Origin: Henckelia pumila
Taxonomy: Eukaryota > Streptophyta > Magnoliopsida > Lamiales > Gesneriaceae
DNA length: 64,000 nt
Reading direction: 5' to 3'
Assembly (NCBI RefSeq): GCF_033568475.1
Contig: NC_133123.1
Span: forward strand, 140,384,062 to 140,448,061
Shown: positions 33,054 through 45,281 of the stretch, in pieces
Numbering within the stretch: the stretch's first letter is position 1
Layout: each line of letters opens with the position of its first letter
Notes under the pieces: generated by a model
Seen by the model: only the letters and a program-made list of their open reading frames with translations
The model's database searches: none
What the model was told of the DNA's origin: nothing
Translations under genes and position numbers: made by a program

Positions 33054-33957
33054 TGAGGACCTCGGGTTGCTAGTCTCATCGTAGGGCAATAAACGATTAA
33101 TTAACAATTAATCATAAAAGAAAAGCATATTCAAACCAAGAGCTAATTTTTTTTTTTTTTTAAAATCTCAGCACCTCGCTCGATCGGGTAAACTCACCCG
33201 ATCGAGCGAGCTTAAAAACTTAGCTCTCGGGTCTGAACATATTTGGCCTCGCTCGATCGGTGAAACTCACCCGATCGAGCGGGCAAGAAAAATCAACTTC
33301 TCTGTTTACAAAATACAGGCCTCGCTCGATCCGTGGAGTTTACCCGATCGAGCGGGGCACTCTGTCCAGGAAATAAAAATGCAACTTTGTTGTACAATTT
33401 GATTCCAAATCTCATACCAACTTCATATAAACTTCTCAACATCATGCTAGATAATTTTACATGCATTCAAACTAATAGCAAGTGATCTAGAATACATGAA
33501 CTCTCAAGTATAAATCAATACTTGGCAAAAAACAACATATACCAAGGTTCTTGCTTTCTAACATGTTACCAAATCATAAATACATATCATCTGCTTAAAA
33601 CCCTAAGTCACCACGTGCTACAAATCTTCTTTCGAGCTATCCAAGCTATGACTGACTTTATCATGTCCCAACCTGATGCAATGCACACATACAAACAAAG
33701 AAAACAGCCGGATAACTCCGATGAGAATAAATCTCAGTATGAATAACATGAATATACATTATTTAAGCATATAACTCATTCAAATCATGAATGTCAAATA
33801 ACATGCTAGCATTTATAAACGCATATTCTAAACCATAGAAATCTCTAGGTTAATGCATAAATGAAATGAATGTGCCAAGGAATAGGCTATCAAATCTGAT
33901 ATCAATAAATCGTAGTTCTGGGATTCCGAGGAAATAAATCTTCAACAAACACCAACT
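33054..33957 (-). repeat. Tekay-B 3' LTR, left piece
   Basis: Starts TGAGGACCTCGGG. Contains three hairpins: 33177-33208, 33250-33281 and 33323-33354 (arms CGCTCGATCGGGT and similar), in the same order and orientation as in Tekay-A. Interrupted by Copia-2 at 33958. Confidence 0.85.
33953..33957. other. Target-site duplication CAACT, left of Copia-2
   Basis: CAACT here and at 43314-43318 exactly flank the Copia-2 LTR termini: a standard 5-bp Copia target duplication. Confidence 0.95.
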
Positions 33958-35842
33958 TGTTGGAAAACCGTGTTCAGATCAATTGAATCGATACCCGGTG
34001 CAGCGGAAGTTTAAAAATTTTATTTTTCTTTGATATGAAACAATTTCATATCATGGGCATCAAAACGTTTAACGATTAAATCACACAAGTAAAATAATAA
34101 TAATTAATTAAATATTTTACCTCCAATCTCAAAGCGAGATTATGGACACCAACAGAATTTAATCTGCTCTTCTTGTATATCCCGGGAACCGATGGCGTCA
34201 CGATCAATCACCGGAATAAGGTCCACGAACAGAAAACAGAAACCCTCTGATTGACTGCACTAGAAATCAATCAGAAGTTTTGCGTAGAGAATAAACAGAT
34301 ATGATCTGTTAATTCAGAATTGTAATTTTTCACAAAAATCACAAGTCTGAATTTTCTCCGGGAGGAACAAGGATTTCGAAAAAACCCTTAGAATATTTAT
34401 ATTGTAATTTTGAAAATTATAAGACACAAAGTGTTTGATTTTTGAACCCAACACCTCTATTTATAGATAATTTCTAGCTATAATTGTATCAGGACTCTAA
34501 CTCCTTAAAGCCCACAATCCATAACTCAAGCCCAACAAGCCAAGCCCGTTGTTATAGAAATTAATATAAAATTCATCGTGACTCCGATTGATAAACTGAT
34601 TTCACCAATGTGCACAGAAACCATTTCTGCATCTTTTAGAGTCAAGATAATTTTTCTGAATCCGAATTCAGTGATTTCCAAAAATTCCCATCACTATGTC
34701 ATTTTAGGAAATTTCACTCCCTTTAGTTGAGAAATCCAATTTCTCTTTCATTAAATTTAACTCTTTAAATTTAACTATCTCTACGGGGATTTAGTAATCC
34801 ATTACTTGTGTAACCCTCAATGGTTCAGGAATACAGCTAGCGTGGGCTCACAACTCCTTGTGACTCGGAACAACAATTTCCGACTTACCCGACGAATCAT
34901 GGTAAGAGCGTCTAGCAACATCGCCCCATGATTCCCTAGGTATTACTGATAGTGCCTTGCAAGAACCAGTAGATTTTGGTTAGCGTACAGTACGGTCCCT
35001 TCAACCAAATATCCCGATCGAATCAACAACCATTGGTGCATCGAGAGTCGTTCGAGATTCGATAACTATGCACAACATCTTGGAGATCTATTAGTGACAT
35101 CGCATGTGTTACTAGGATAACCATTAACCTAAAACACATCATGTACTCTGGCCAGAGATTCGTCACACTAATATCTCCTCAGATCGCATAGGATATCCAC
35201 ACTCGCAAGTATGTGGTGAATCCTTGACAACAAAGCATCGACTCCTATATGCATCATAACTGTACCCAATCCCGACACCTGATGACCCCCATAGAGTCGG
35301 TAAACGAGTCAAAGCACAGTACTAGCATATAGAGTCTCAATGATGTTTCAAGTAATAAGGACTAATGGTGTACAACCAAAAACGCGGACTTTATCCACTC
35401 GATAAGTGATAACCACTTGGAAAGTCCGAATAGGGTAGTTCGATCATTCATCATATGAATATCCATTTGCATGCTTCGAACATCTCTATGTTCCCTACCA
35501 ATGAAACGTGGTACTCTGCATCGCAAATGCTAGTCTGAAACTCGAGCGATCCTTATCCTTATTTTCGGACGGCTCAATCGACTAGGAACTATTTAGAATA
35601 TACAGTGACTATAAGATGTGTTTCATGATAGTCATCCCCATGTACTACCACATCTTACATACACTATAGTATATTCAAGGTCTTTATCAAAACAACAATA
35701 GTATATCACAATATAACAATATGAAGAAAGATAAAGTCATTGCCATTAATAAAATGTAAATTATATTAAACAAAGATTGTTTACACAAAGAGTCATAAAA
35801 GCCCTTAGCCACAAGTTGGCTATCCGGGCACCCACTCTTTTA
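33958..35842 (-). repeat. Copia-2 3' LTR
   Basis: TGTTGGAAAACCG... to ...CTCTTTTA. The last two bases on the plus strand are TA, not the expected CA seen at the other LTR (43313), a single substitution at the terminus. Confidence 0.9.
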
Positions 35843-35856
35843 ATCTCCCACTTGCC
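35843..35856 (-). other. Copia-2 polypurine tract
   Basis: Plus strand ATCTCCCACTTGCC, identical to the one in Copia-1, directly beside the LTR. Confidence 0.8.
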
Positions 35857-36243
35857 CTAAAGCCAACTAGTCATATTACGTAATCCCATTGCTTCGCGAT
35901 GTTTGTCAAACAATGGTCCTGGCAAGGGCTTCGTAAGCGGATCAGCGATATTATCTGCAGAGGCCACTCTCTCGAATGTAATGTCTCCTCTTTCCACGAT
36001 CTCCCGGATGATGTGGTATTTTCTCAGTATGTGTTTGGATCTTTGATGAGACCTTGGTTCCTTTGCCTGAGCAACGGCACCAGTGTTGTCGCAGTACACC
36101 GGGACTGGACCAACAGATTCTGGAATCACACCCAACTCTTGGATGAATTTCCTCATCCAAACCGCCTCTTTAGCAGCAGATGATGCTGCAATGTATTCTG
36201 CTTCAGTGGTGGAATCCGCTGTGGTGTCTTGCTTGGAACTCTT
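35857..36243 (-). pseudogene. Copia-2 RNase H, downstream of a stop codon
   Basis: In frame with the RT ORF above it but cut off by a TAG at 36241-36243, where Copia-1 has a tryptophan codon (S-W-K-S-S). The rest is open: S-T-T-E-A-E-Y, Y-C-D-N-T-G-A and A-D-P-L-T-K-P-L-P. A single G-to-A change on the coding strand explains the break. Confidence 0.85.
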
Positions 36244-38067
36244 CTAAGAGACAGCACCGCCATTGAGCACGAATACAAATCCAGAGGTTGATTTCGAGTC
36301 ATCCACGTCACTTTGAAAGCTAGAGTCGGTGTAGCCTTCCAACTTCAATTCTCTTCCACCATAAACCATGAATATATTCTTTGTTCTTCTCAAGTACTTA
36401 AGAATATCCTTCACGGTTTTCCAATGCATTTGACCTGAATTGGCTTGATATCTGCTCGTGACGCTCAGAGCATAGGCCACATCCGGTCTAGTAGATATCA
36501 TCCCATACATGATACTACCTATGGCTGACGCATATGGTATATGTGTCATTTTCTCTATCTCTTCGTCAGTCTTGGGACACATAGACTTGGATAAAGAAAC
36601 TCCATGACACATAGGTAGATGTCCTCTCTTGGACTCATCCATTGAAAACCTTTTCAATATAGTATCGACCTTTGTTGCTTGAGTGAGTCCTATCATTCTC
36701 TTAGATCTATCTCTATAGATCTGTATCCCTAGAATATAGGATGCATCACCCAAATCCTTCATCGAGAATCTACCTGATAACCATATCTTTGTTGACTGCA
36801 ACATCCCTACGTCATTCCCAATGAGTAGGATGTCATCAACATAAAGTACTAAGAATGTTACCGCATCCTTAACTACTTTCTTGTACGCGCATGGTTCCTC
36901 CGGGTTCTTGATGAAACCAAAATCCTTTATTGTTTCATCAAATTTCTGGTTCCAACTTCTTGATGCTTGTTTTAGACCATAAATTGATCTCTGAAGCTTG
37001 CATACCTTATGCTCGCTTCCCATGGAGGTGAATCCTTCAGGCTGCATCATATAGATTTCTTCCTTAATGTTTCCATTAAGAAATGCAGTCTTCGCATCCA
37101 TTTGCCATATCTCATAGTCATACCATGCTGCTATGGAAATTAGGATTTTTATGGACTTGAACATTGCGACTGGTGAAAAGGTTTCATCATAGTCAACTCC
37201 TTGTCTTTGAGTATAACCTTTTGCAACCAATCGTGCCTTATAGGTCAACACCTTGCCATCAGGCCCAAGTTTTCTTTTGTAAATCCATTTACATCCTATT
37301 GGAACAATTCCATCAGGAGGATCTACTAAAGACCAAACTTGGTTTGAATGTATCGAGTCTATTTCCGACTGCATTGCTTCAAGCCATAAATTAGAATCCG
37401 AATCAGAAATTGCTTCCTTGAAGTTTCTTGGATCACATCCAATATCGGGTTCACTTTGATCCCCTTCAAGAAGAAGACCATATCTAACAGGAGGCCTAGA
37501 AGTCCTCTCGGATCTTCTAGCAATAGGCGTGTCTTGTGATGATTCTTGAGGTGTAGGATCGTTAATTTGTATTTCGGGTTCTTCTCGAATTTCTTCGAGT
37601 TCCATCATCTTGCCTTTCTTATCCAATAAGAATTCCTTCTCCAAGAAGGTGGCATTCCTTGAAACAAACACCTTTGTTTCAGCAGGATGATAGAAATAAT
37701 ATCCGATTGAATTCTTCGGATACCCCACAAAATAACATAAGATGGATCGACTATCCAACTTATCTCCCACTGTCTGCTTCACGTAAGCAGGACATCCCCA
37801 AATCCTCAAGTACGAATACTTAGGAGCTTTGTCATTCCATAACTCGTATGGTGTTTTATATACTGCTTTAGTGTGAACGTTGTTCAACAACAAAACCGCC
37901 GTTTCAAGTGCGTAGCCCCAAAACGATGGTGGGAGCTCAGTGAAGCTCATCATGGATCGAAACATGTCCAACAAGGTTCTATTACAACGCTCCGAAACAC
38001 CATTCAGCTGTGGTGTCATAGGAGGAGTCCACTGAGAGAGAATCTCATTCTCTTTTAGATAGTCCAA
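36244..38067 (-). CDS. Copia-2 integrase end, RT and RNase H start (607 codons)
   Basis: Long open frame. Order: integrase end with N-G-V-S-E-R-C-N-R-T (third catalytic residue, about residue 25), W-G-C-P-A-Y-V-K, linker, RT with K-A-R-L-V-A-K-G-Y-T-Q, M-D-A-K-T-A-F-L-N-G and catalytic Y-V-D-D-I-L, the RT tail (Y-A-S-A-I-G-S-I-M-Y), and the RNase H start (Y-T-D-S-S-F-Q-S-D). The annotated start is only the first Met after a stop at about 38082, not a real initiation site. Confidence 0.9.
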   Translation of the reverse strand: MDYLKENEILSQWTPPMTPQLNGVSERCNRTLLDMFRSMMSFTELPPSFWGYALETAVLLLNNVHTKAVYKTPYELWNDKAPKYSYLRIWGCPAYVKQTVGDKLDSRSILCYFVGYPKNSIGYYFYHPAETKVFVSRNATFLEKEFLLDKKGKMMELEEIREEPEIQINDPTPQESSQDTPIARRSERTSRPPVRYGLLLEGDQSEPDIGCDPRNFKEAISDSDSNLWLEAMQSEIDSIHSNQVWSLVDPPDGIVPIGCKWIYKRKLGPDGKVLTYKARLVAKGYTQRQGVDYDETFSPVAMFKSIKILISIAAWYDYEIWQMDAKTAFLNGNIKEEIYMMQPEGFTSMGSEHKVCKLQRSIYGLKQASRSWNQKFDETIKDFGFIKNPEEPCAYKKVVKDAVTFLVLYVDDILLIGNDVGMLQSTKIWLSGRFSMKDLGDASYILGIQIYRDRSKRMIGLTQATKVDTILKRFSMDESKRGHLPMCHGVSLSKSMCPKTDEEIEKMTHIPYASAIGSIMYGMISTRPDVAYALSVTSRYQANSGQMHWKTVKDILKYLRRTKNIFMVYGGRELKLEGYTDSSFQSDVDDSKSTSGFVFVLNGGAVS

Positions 38068-38082
38068 AAACTCGGCACTTAA

Positions 38083-38439
38083 TTATTCTCCACCACGATC
38101 CGATCGAAGTGCCTTAATACTTTTGCCTAGTTTGTTTTCTACTTCATCCTTGAATTCTTTGAACTTTTCAAATGCTTCAGACTTATATTTCATTAAATAT
38201 AAATACCCATACCTTGAATAATCATCAGTAAAGGTAATGAAGTAGGTGTGGCCAAATTGAGTACCAATTCTAAATGGACCACAAACATCTGTATGGATCA
38301 AATCCAACAGATTTTGACTACGCTCAGGTTTCCCGTTGAATGGAGATTTAGTCATTTTTTCTTTCAGGCAGGATTCACAAGTAGGTAGAGAGTTAATATC
38401 AGACATATCAAACATGCCCTCTCCCACTAGCTTGTTCAT
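38083..38439 (-). pseudogene. Copia-2 integrase core, N-terminal part
   Basis: 118 codons with C-E-S-C-L-K-E-K, H-T-D-V-C-G-P-F and R-S-D-R-G-G-E. It ends in a TAA where Copia-1 has a tyrosine codon after G-G-E, the second nonsense change in this pol. Upstream it is separated from the pre-integrase part by a deletion and frameshift near 38460. Confidence 0.9.
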
Positions 38440-38947
38440 CCTCCTTGAGGAAATATGGCCTAGCTAGCATGCCAAAGATTTGCCGGGTTTTGACTATCGT
38501 TTTTCCTTTTATTTGTTGTTACCGGTTTATCGACATAATTCATTGAAACATCTTTTAATTTTAAGTTATATAGATCGTTTTCAAGTTGTCCATTTCCAAT
38601 CAAACATTCATTCTTGTAAATATTGCAAATCTCATTCACAAAATTGCAAGAATAACCATCTCAATCAAGCATTGAAATAGAAATAATGTTTTTGACTAAA
38701 TCCGGAACATACAAAATATCTCTCAAAAATAACTTAAATTGTTTTGCAAAATTAAATAAATGTCTCCTATCGCTTTGGCTTCGACTCTTGAACCATTCCC
38801 GAGTCTCAGTTGGGTCTCACCCATCCTTAGCTTACGACTTCTTGTCATCACCTGCAAATCATTGCAAATGTGAGATCCACATCCGGTATCCAATACCCAA
38901 AAAGAAGTATTAAGAGAAACATTTATTTCAATTGTAAAACATACCAT
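38440..38947 (-). pseudogene. Copia-2 protease and pre-integrase, decayed
   Basis: The protease site L-D-T-G-C-G-S-H-I-C is readable in 38723-38947, and the following region matches Copia-1 at 13850-14140, but with stops (near 38660-38725) and small indels. The homologous sequence is clear at the DNA level; no long frame remains. Confidence 0.8.
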
Positions 38948-38949
38948 TT

Positions 38950-39771
38950 TCAGTTCGCAAACTGATCGAGGTATTCCTTGCAGTTACGTTTCCAATGACC
39001 GGGATTCTTGCAGTAATGGCAAACGTTTTCATCCTTCTTCTCATATGAAACCTTGGCCTTCCCCTTCTTATTCGGTACACTCTTCTTGGGCGGGGCAGAA
39101 CGCTTCTTACCCTTTCCACTTGGCCCCTTCTTCGAGTTAGAAGAGGACCCAACCAAGAGTACCGGTTTATCCTTCTTTAGTGTGGCTTCATATGTGACAA
39201 GCATATTGACCATCTCTTCAAGGGTGGCCTCTATCTTGTTCATGTTGAAGTTCACCACAAAACCGTCATACGATGAAGGAAGTGAAAGGAGTAACAAGTC
39301 CGAGCTGAGTTCATGCTCCAAAGTCAAGTCGAGTGTTACCAACTTTTCAATGAGCCCAATCATGCGCACCTCATGCTCACGGACAGAAGTCCCCTCTCGC
39401 ATGCGGCTTGTCATGAGCTCTCTGACAGTGGCATACCTCTCCGACCTTGACTGAGCTCCAAATAGCTCCTTGAGTGCTTTGTGAATGTCAGCAGCATTCA
39501 CGGCATCCTCAAATCGCCTCTGGAGTTCATCAGACATCGAAGCCTGCATGTAGCATTTGGCCTTGATATCATGGTCCCACCATAAATCAAGTTTGGCCAA
39601 CTCTTCCGGACTTGTATTAGCCGGGGCTTCCTTCGGGGGCGGCTTCTCTAACACGTAGAAAGCCTTTTCCGAAGTGAGAATAATCTTTAACTTACGGAAC
39701 CATTCCGTATAGTTTGCGCCAGTGAGTTTGTTTTGTTCGAGAATTGCAAATAGTGGATTACGCGAATTCAT
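38950..39771 (-). CDS. Copia-2 gag (273 codons)
   Basis: Starts M-N-S-R-N-P-L-F as in Copia-1. Gag domain with W-W-D-H-D, L-K-E-L-F-G-A-Q-S and E-L-S-S-D-L-L-L-L-S-L-P; lysine-rich linker; CCHC knuckle C-H-Y-C-K-N-P-G-H-W-K-R-N-C near the end. It ends at a frameshift just before the protease (extra base near 38955), so protease is not in frame. Confidence 0.9.
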   Translation of the reverse strand: MNSRNPLFAILEQNKLTGANYTEWFRKLKIILTSEKAFYVLEKPPPKEAPANTSPEELAKLDLWWDHDIKAKCYMQASMSDELQRRFEDAVNAADIHKALKELFGAQSRSERYATVRELMTSRMREGTSVREHEVRMIGLIEKLVTLDLTLEHELSSDLLLLSLPSSYDGFVVNFNMNKIEATLEEMVNMLVTYEATLKKDKPVLLVGSSSNSKKGPSGKGKKRSAPPKKSVPNKKGKAKVSYEKKDENVCHYCKNPGHWKRNCKEYLDQFAN

Positions 39772-39959
39772 TGTAACGATATACTGAAAAGGAAACAGAC
39801 AATAATCAGTGATTGTTTAATTAATTTACTAAGACATAAAATATGGCAAATTTTAATTTTATGAATTACACTCCCACTATTTTAACGATTTCACCACCCT
39901 CTAGTGAAAACGGGAAACTTTTTCCTTAGTGAGAACATGGAGTCCAATTGAACAAATCA

Positions 39960-40250
39960 TAGTCCCGAATAATATCAGCCAACCATAATTTTCAAAAGGT
40001 AGAGCCCAATTACTTCAAAAGTAACCCCCATGTATTTACCTCATGTCCAATAAGGGCCCAATAATATGACGCCGTTTATTGTGACATGTCAAGATGACCC
40101 ATCAATATTAAGTTGTGATGGACGGTCGCCATGTGGATACCCCAATAATATGAGCCGATCCCATGAGAGTTCCACCCAACTTACAACATTTGTCGATCCA
40201 ATGTACAACTTTCCGACGAACGGGCCCCCCCCCAATAATATGAGCCGGAC
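39960..40250 (-). repeat. Copia-2 leader: four CCCAATAATATGA-type motifs
   Basis: Motifs at about 39964, 40057, 40141 and 40231, matching the four in Copia-1 in order, sequence and spacing (93, 84, 90). The fourth is preceded by a longer C-run. Confidence 0.8.
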
Positions 40251-41190
40251 CATATCCGCGGGTAGCATCTCATACATTGATCGTTGATGAAAGGTAGAAA
40301 AATTTAAACAATATTTAAATTCCCTTTTATTAATCTTGATATAAATTTTAAATCATATTTAAAATGAGGGATTTTTAATTTTGAAAATTTGTCTCATCAT
40401 TCATTTTTATGTATGCTTGCGGGATTCATACAATTTGTTCTAAACATGCATACATCAATAATATCATATATTATTTAATGATGATCGATCTCATTATCTA
40501 TTCGACCCGTGGTTGACAATCACGAGTCTAAGTCCAATCCTAGGTAATATGCAGGTATGCAATGCAATCCTATTACATTGAGCTTCCAATTTACATTTCT
40601 TCAGTCTTCATTGTCTGCTGGGCCCACCATTTCTTCAAATCTTTGTCTCCCACTAAGTCTAATAAATTTACAATAAATTTTGATGACAAATATGAGATAC
40701 ATTTGTAGGGGTGGGAACGAGCCATAAATCAGGCCCACTTTTATTACATATGACAATCATATTGTGCTATAAACCAAGCCCATTAATAAACCATAACAAC
40801 AATAAGACAAATGTAAATTCCTAACATACACCTACAAAATTGGTTATGGCAATCGATCATCCCATTATCCAATTTTAAATTCAAAATTTAAATAATTGGA
40901 TAAACATATTGTGGCATCATAATTTAAAAGATAAAATCATATTTTATCTTATCCATCCATAAGATCACATCTTATCATCAATTGTACCAAAATAATCAAT
41001 TTTCAAAATTCAATTTAACGGATAAAATATTTAAATTTTCCAAAAATTCAAATTTATCCAAAAATCAATTTTAAAAATTTCGGACTCGAACAATTCGATC
41101 CGATGCCTCGTGATCTTATCAAAAACATTTTTCGATCGGATCAAACACTAGAATTTCAAAAATTCAAAATTTTCAAAAATCAATTTTTAA
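40251..41190 (-). other. Copia-2 leader, AT-rich part
   Basis: No gene. Homologous in outline to 15631-16640 of Copia-1, shorter, with fewer copies of the AAAATCATATTTTA phrase. Confidence 0.6.
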
Positions 41191-41195
41191 TTTTT

Positions 41196-41305
41196 CCGGG
41201 CTGCCCGGGACAATCCCGGGCAGCCCGTGCCCTGACCGGGCGCGGGCTGGGCAGCCCGCCGCTGCCCATTGGGCAGCGACGATCGCTGCCCTTTTTTCTT
41301 GCCCG
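41196..41305. repeat. Copia-2 leader GC-rich palindrome block
   Basis: GC island of CGGGCTGCCCGGG / GGGCAGCCCG phrases with the palindrome at 41271-41291 (9-bp arms GGGCAGCGA and TCGCTGCCC), identical to the one in Copia-1 at 16718-16738. The flanking AT-rich leader is less similar. Confidence 0.8.
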
Positions 41306-41415
41306 TCAGAAAAATAAAATTTTTGATTTTTTTTAAAAATATGTTTTGTTTCAAAAACCCGAGGCCAAAATTTTTTGTACAATCGATTAATTTAATCGTT
41401 TGATCTGAGCAACTT

Positions 41416-41428
41416 GGCTTTGATACCA
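41416..41428 (-). other. Copia-2 primer binding site
   Basis: Minus strand TGGTATCAAAGCC, the tRNA-Met PBS with one substitution (A for G), one base from the 5' LTR. Confidence 0.85.
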
Positions 41429-41429
41429 C

Positions 41430-43313
41430 TGTTGGAAAACCGTGTTCAGATCAATTGAATCGATACCCGGTGCAGCGGAAGTTTAAAAATTTTATTTTTC
41501 TTTGATATGAAACAATTTCATATCATGGGTATCAAACGTTTAACGATTAAATCACAGAAGTAAAATAAATAATAATTAATTAAATATTTTACCTCCAATC
41601 TCGAAGCGAGATTATGGACACCAACAGAATTTAATCTGCTCTTCTTGTATATCCCGGGAACCGATGGCGTCACGATCAATCACCGGAATAAGGTCCACGA
41701 ACAGAAAACAGAAACCCTCTGATTGACTGCACTAGAAATCAATCAGAAGTTTTGCGTAGAGAATAAACAGATATGATCTGTTAATTCAGAATTGTAATTT
41801 TTCACAAAAATCACAAGTCTGAATTTTCTCCGGGAGGGACAAGGATTTCGAAAAAACCCTTAGAATATTTATATTGTAATTTTGAAAATTATAAGACACA
41901 AAGTGTTTGATTTTCGAACCCAACACCTCTATTTATAGATAATTTCTAGCTATAATTGTATCAGGACTCTAACTCCTTAAAGCCCACAATCCATAACTCA
42001 AGCCCAACAAGCCAAGCCCGTTGTTATAGAAATTAATATAAAATTCATCGTGACTCCGATTGATAAACTGATTTCACCAATGTGCACAGAAACCATTTCT
42101 GCATCTTTTAGAGTCAAGATAATTTTTCTGAATCCGAATTCAGTGATTTCCAAAAATTCCCATCACTATGTCATTTTAGGAAATTCCACTCCCTTTAGTT
42201 GAGAAATCCAATTTCTCTTTCATTAAATTTAACTCTTTAAATTTAACTATCTCTACGGGGATTTAGTAATCCATTACTTGTGTAACCCTCAATGGTTCAG
42301 GAATACAGCTAGCCGTGGGCTCACAACTCCTTGTGACTCGGAACAACAATTTCCGACTTACCCGACGAATCATGGTAAGAGCGTCTAGCAACATCGCCCC
42401 ATGATTCCCTAGGTATTACTGATAGTGCCTGCAAGAACCAGTAGATTTTGGTTAGCGTACAGTACGGTCCCTTCAACCAAATATCCCGATCGAATCAACA
42501 ACCATTGGTGCATCGAGAGTCGTTCGAGATTCGATAACTATGCACAACATCTTGGAGATCTATTAGTGACATCGCATGTGTTACTAGGATAACCATTAAC
42601 CTAAAACACATCATGTACTCTGGCCAGAGATTCGTCACACTAATATCTCCTCAGATCGCATAGGATATCCACACTCGCAAGTATGTGGTGAATCCTTGAC
42701 AACAAAGCATCGACTCCTATATGCGTCATAACTGTACCCAATCCCGACACCTGATGACCCCCATAGAGTCGGTAAACGAGTCAAAGCACAGTACTAGCAT
42801 ATAGAGTCTCAATGATGTTTCAAGTAATAAGGACTAATGGTGTACAACCAAAAACGTGGACTTTATCCACTCGATAAGTGATAACCACTTGGAAAGTCCG
42901 AATAGGGTAGTTCGATCATTCATCATATGAATATCCATTTGCATGCTTCGAACATCTCTATGTTTCCTACCAATGAAACGTGGTACTCTGCATCGCAAAT
43001 GCTAGTCTCAAACTCGAGCGATCCTTATCCTTATTTTCGGACGGCTCAATCGACTAGGAACTGTTTAGAATATACAGTGACTATAAGAATGTGTTTCATG
43101 ATAGTCATCCCCATGTACTACCACATCTTACATACACTATAGTATATTCAAGGTCTTTATCAAAACAACAATAGTATATCACAATATAACAATATGAAGA
43201 AAGATAAAGTCATTGCCATTAATAAAATGTAAATTATATTAAACAAAGATTGTTTACACAAAGAGTCATAAAAGCCCTTAGCCAAGTTGGCTATCCGGGC
43301 ACCCACTCTTTCA
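41430..43313 (-). repeat. Copia-2 5' LTR
   Basis: 1884 bp, TGTTGG...CTTTCA, near-identical to 33958-35842. Followed at once by the CAACT target duplicate at 43314. Confidence 0.95.
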
Positions 43314-45281
43314 CAACTCACCCAATCGAGGTGAAGTTGAATACTTAACTTTCTCTGACTTTGGTGCAACTATAGTGAGTCTTCTGGCTCTGGAAGTAAG
43401 TCTACATTCCGTGCCACTCAACTACAGACCTCCAAACATCATATGCACTCTAGGCCTTTCAACCCTCTGTGCTTTACTGGCTGGAGTTCAAGATGAATGC
43501 GACATGTTCTGTATGCATTAAATGCTATAAAACACCTTGAACACTTACTCAATTAAACCAACAAAGCAATCAAAGCATCTAATCACATAAGGATATCGAC
43601 AAATCTGTAAGCATCACATAATATATGTAAAACATGTTCAATACAAAAAATACTATAAATCAAATTAAACAAGTAAACATTTACATAAATATTCTGGAAA
43701 TTCAAGAAGATAGCTATCTTGAATAATCTATCCCATCTATGTAAACGTAAACAATAACATATATTAAAACATGCATGTATGTGATTTTAGGCAACTTGAT
43801 AATCAGAAACAATCTCGAGTTATTCTGCCCATCTTATTAATGTCTATTCATACCTTTCAATATTAAATCTGAAGTACTTGAACCTCGCAAGGCTTTGCTC
43901 AAACTTGGCTCAATCTGTTCATTCCAACTCTTGCTCATTCACCTTGCTAGTCAAAGATCTTGTTTGCTTCAAACTTTATTCGACTCGAATTCTTCGATTC
44001 ATATTCTTATCGCTTTGAATACTTTGACTCGAGATCGATGATCTTCATCTCAAGTCTGAAAGGAAGTATTTACAATTCACAATCATCTTCCAATCCCATT
44101 CAATGCTTAATAACTTAAAAACTTGATCAAAGAACCGAAATTCAACCGACGGCATACCGATTTCGAAACCGTAAATCTTAACAACTCTAAACTTGATTCA
44201 CAAACATGAAATCAACATTCTATGAATCATATCATCTTCATTCTCTCATAAATATTTCGAAATCAGCCTTTACAATTTCATAATTTCATCAACTATAACC
44301 CGACGGCGTAACGATGCGAATTCGATAATTTCAAAACCATTAACATCAATCATACTATGATCTAACCATGATATCAGCACCAATTTAATAGCATAATCTC
44401 GAAATAGACAGCCCCATATTTTCAGAATTGCAACAATTCTTTCAAAAATCGAAAACATGTCCAAACGACGATCTTTTTTCGATCCGTCTTAGATATGCTA
44501 TCGTCGTATAGGCTAGAACATGTATATATAATCAAATCTTAATTCTAGCAACATCATAAAATTCAAATATGGTAGAACTTCATAAAACTTACGTCAAAAC
44601 GTAGCATTCGGAGTTGTGATCGCAAATATATGTTCAATCGAAAATTTTACCGGGCGGATCGAAAGATATCGGAGCTTAAAGGGACAAAAATGAACTTGGA
44701 ACCCTTGTTTCTCCATTCCCACGTTTGCTTCTGGAATTTGGGCTGAAAACTGATCAGATTACACGTTTAAAAATACAAGTTTCAAAGAAAATTGCACTTT
44801 GGTCCCTGAACCTTGACCTAATTGCAAATCAGTCCCCGGACAAGCGATTTAATTTAATTTCAATCCTAAATAATTTAAGAATAATAGAATTTCATTCTAA
44901 ACTCTAAATATTCTCAAATTAAATATTTTCAAATTAAAATTAAATCATTTCGGATCTTATCGCATTTTAGTCCTTGAACTACTCAATATTTGCAAATGGG
45001 TCCTTGCTCGGATTTCATCCACAAATTCAATCCTTGATATTTATAATCTTGGAATTCACATCTTAAATTCCATAAATATTAATTCAAATATTTTTAATCT
45101 TTTTAATTTAAGAATTTCGGATATTAAAATCTTAAAATCCAAAAAATCCTCAAATTAAATATTTCTGACCCGAAATTGAAATCTCTAATTTCCATACATT
45201 CTTAAATTCATATTTTTTTTCTTATTCGAAATTTAAATCTTAAATTCCGTAATTAAGAACTTAATATTTTCGGGCCTTACA
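43314..45281 (-). repeat. Tekay-B 3' LTR, right piece
   Basis: Continuation of the LTR interrupted by Copia-2 (the first five bases are the duplicated CAACT). Matches 49540-51292 of the other LTR. Ends CGGGCCTTACA. Short ORFs here recur in the other LTR only as part of the repeat. Confidence 0.85.

Larger units (their letters stand above)
33958..43313 (-). mobile_element. Copia-2: Tork/Angela-type Copia element, recently inserted
   Basis: Complete element, 9356 bp: LTRs of 1885 and 1884 bp that appear nearly identical, 5-bp target duplication CAACT, PBS, polypurine tract, and gag to RNase H on the minus strand. The near-identity of the LTRs implies a recent insertion. Coding capacity is already lost through two stop codons and a few frameshifts. 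Same family as Copia-1, but without the 5' hairpin rearrangement. Confidence 0.95.

Noticed and set aside
44270..44464. ORF repeated at 50330-50518
   Set aside because: Both are at the same place in the two LTRs of Tekay-B; shared by LTR identity, no coding evidence.
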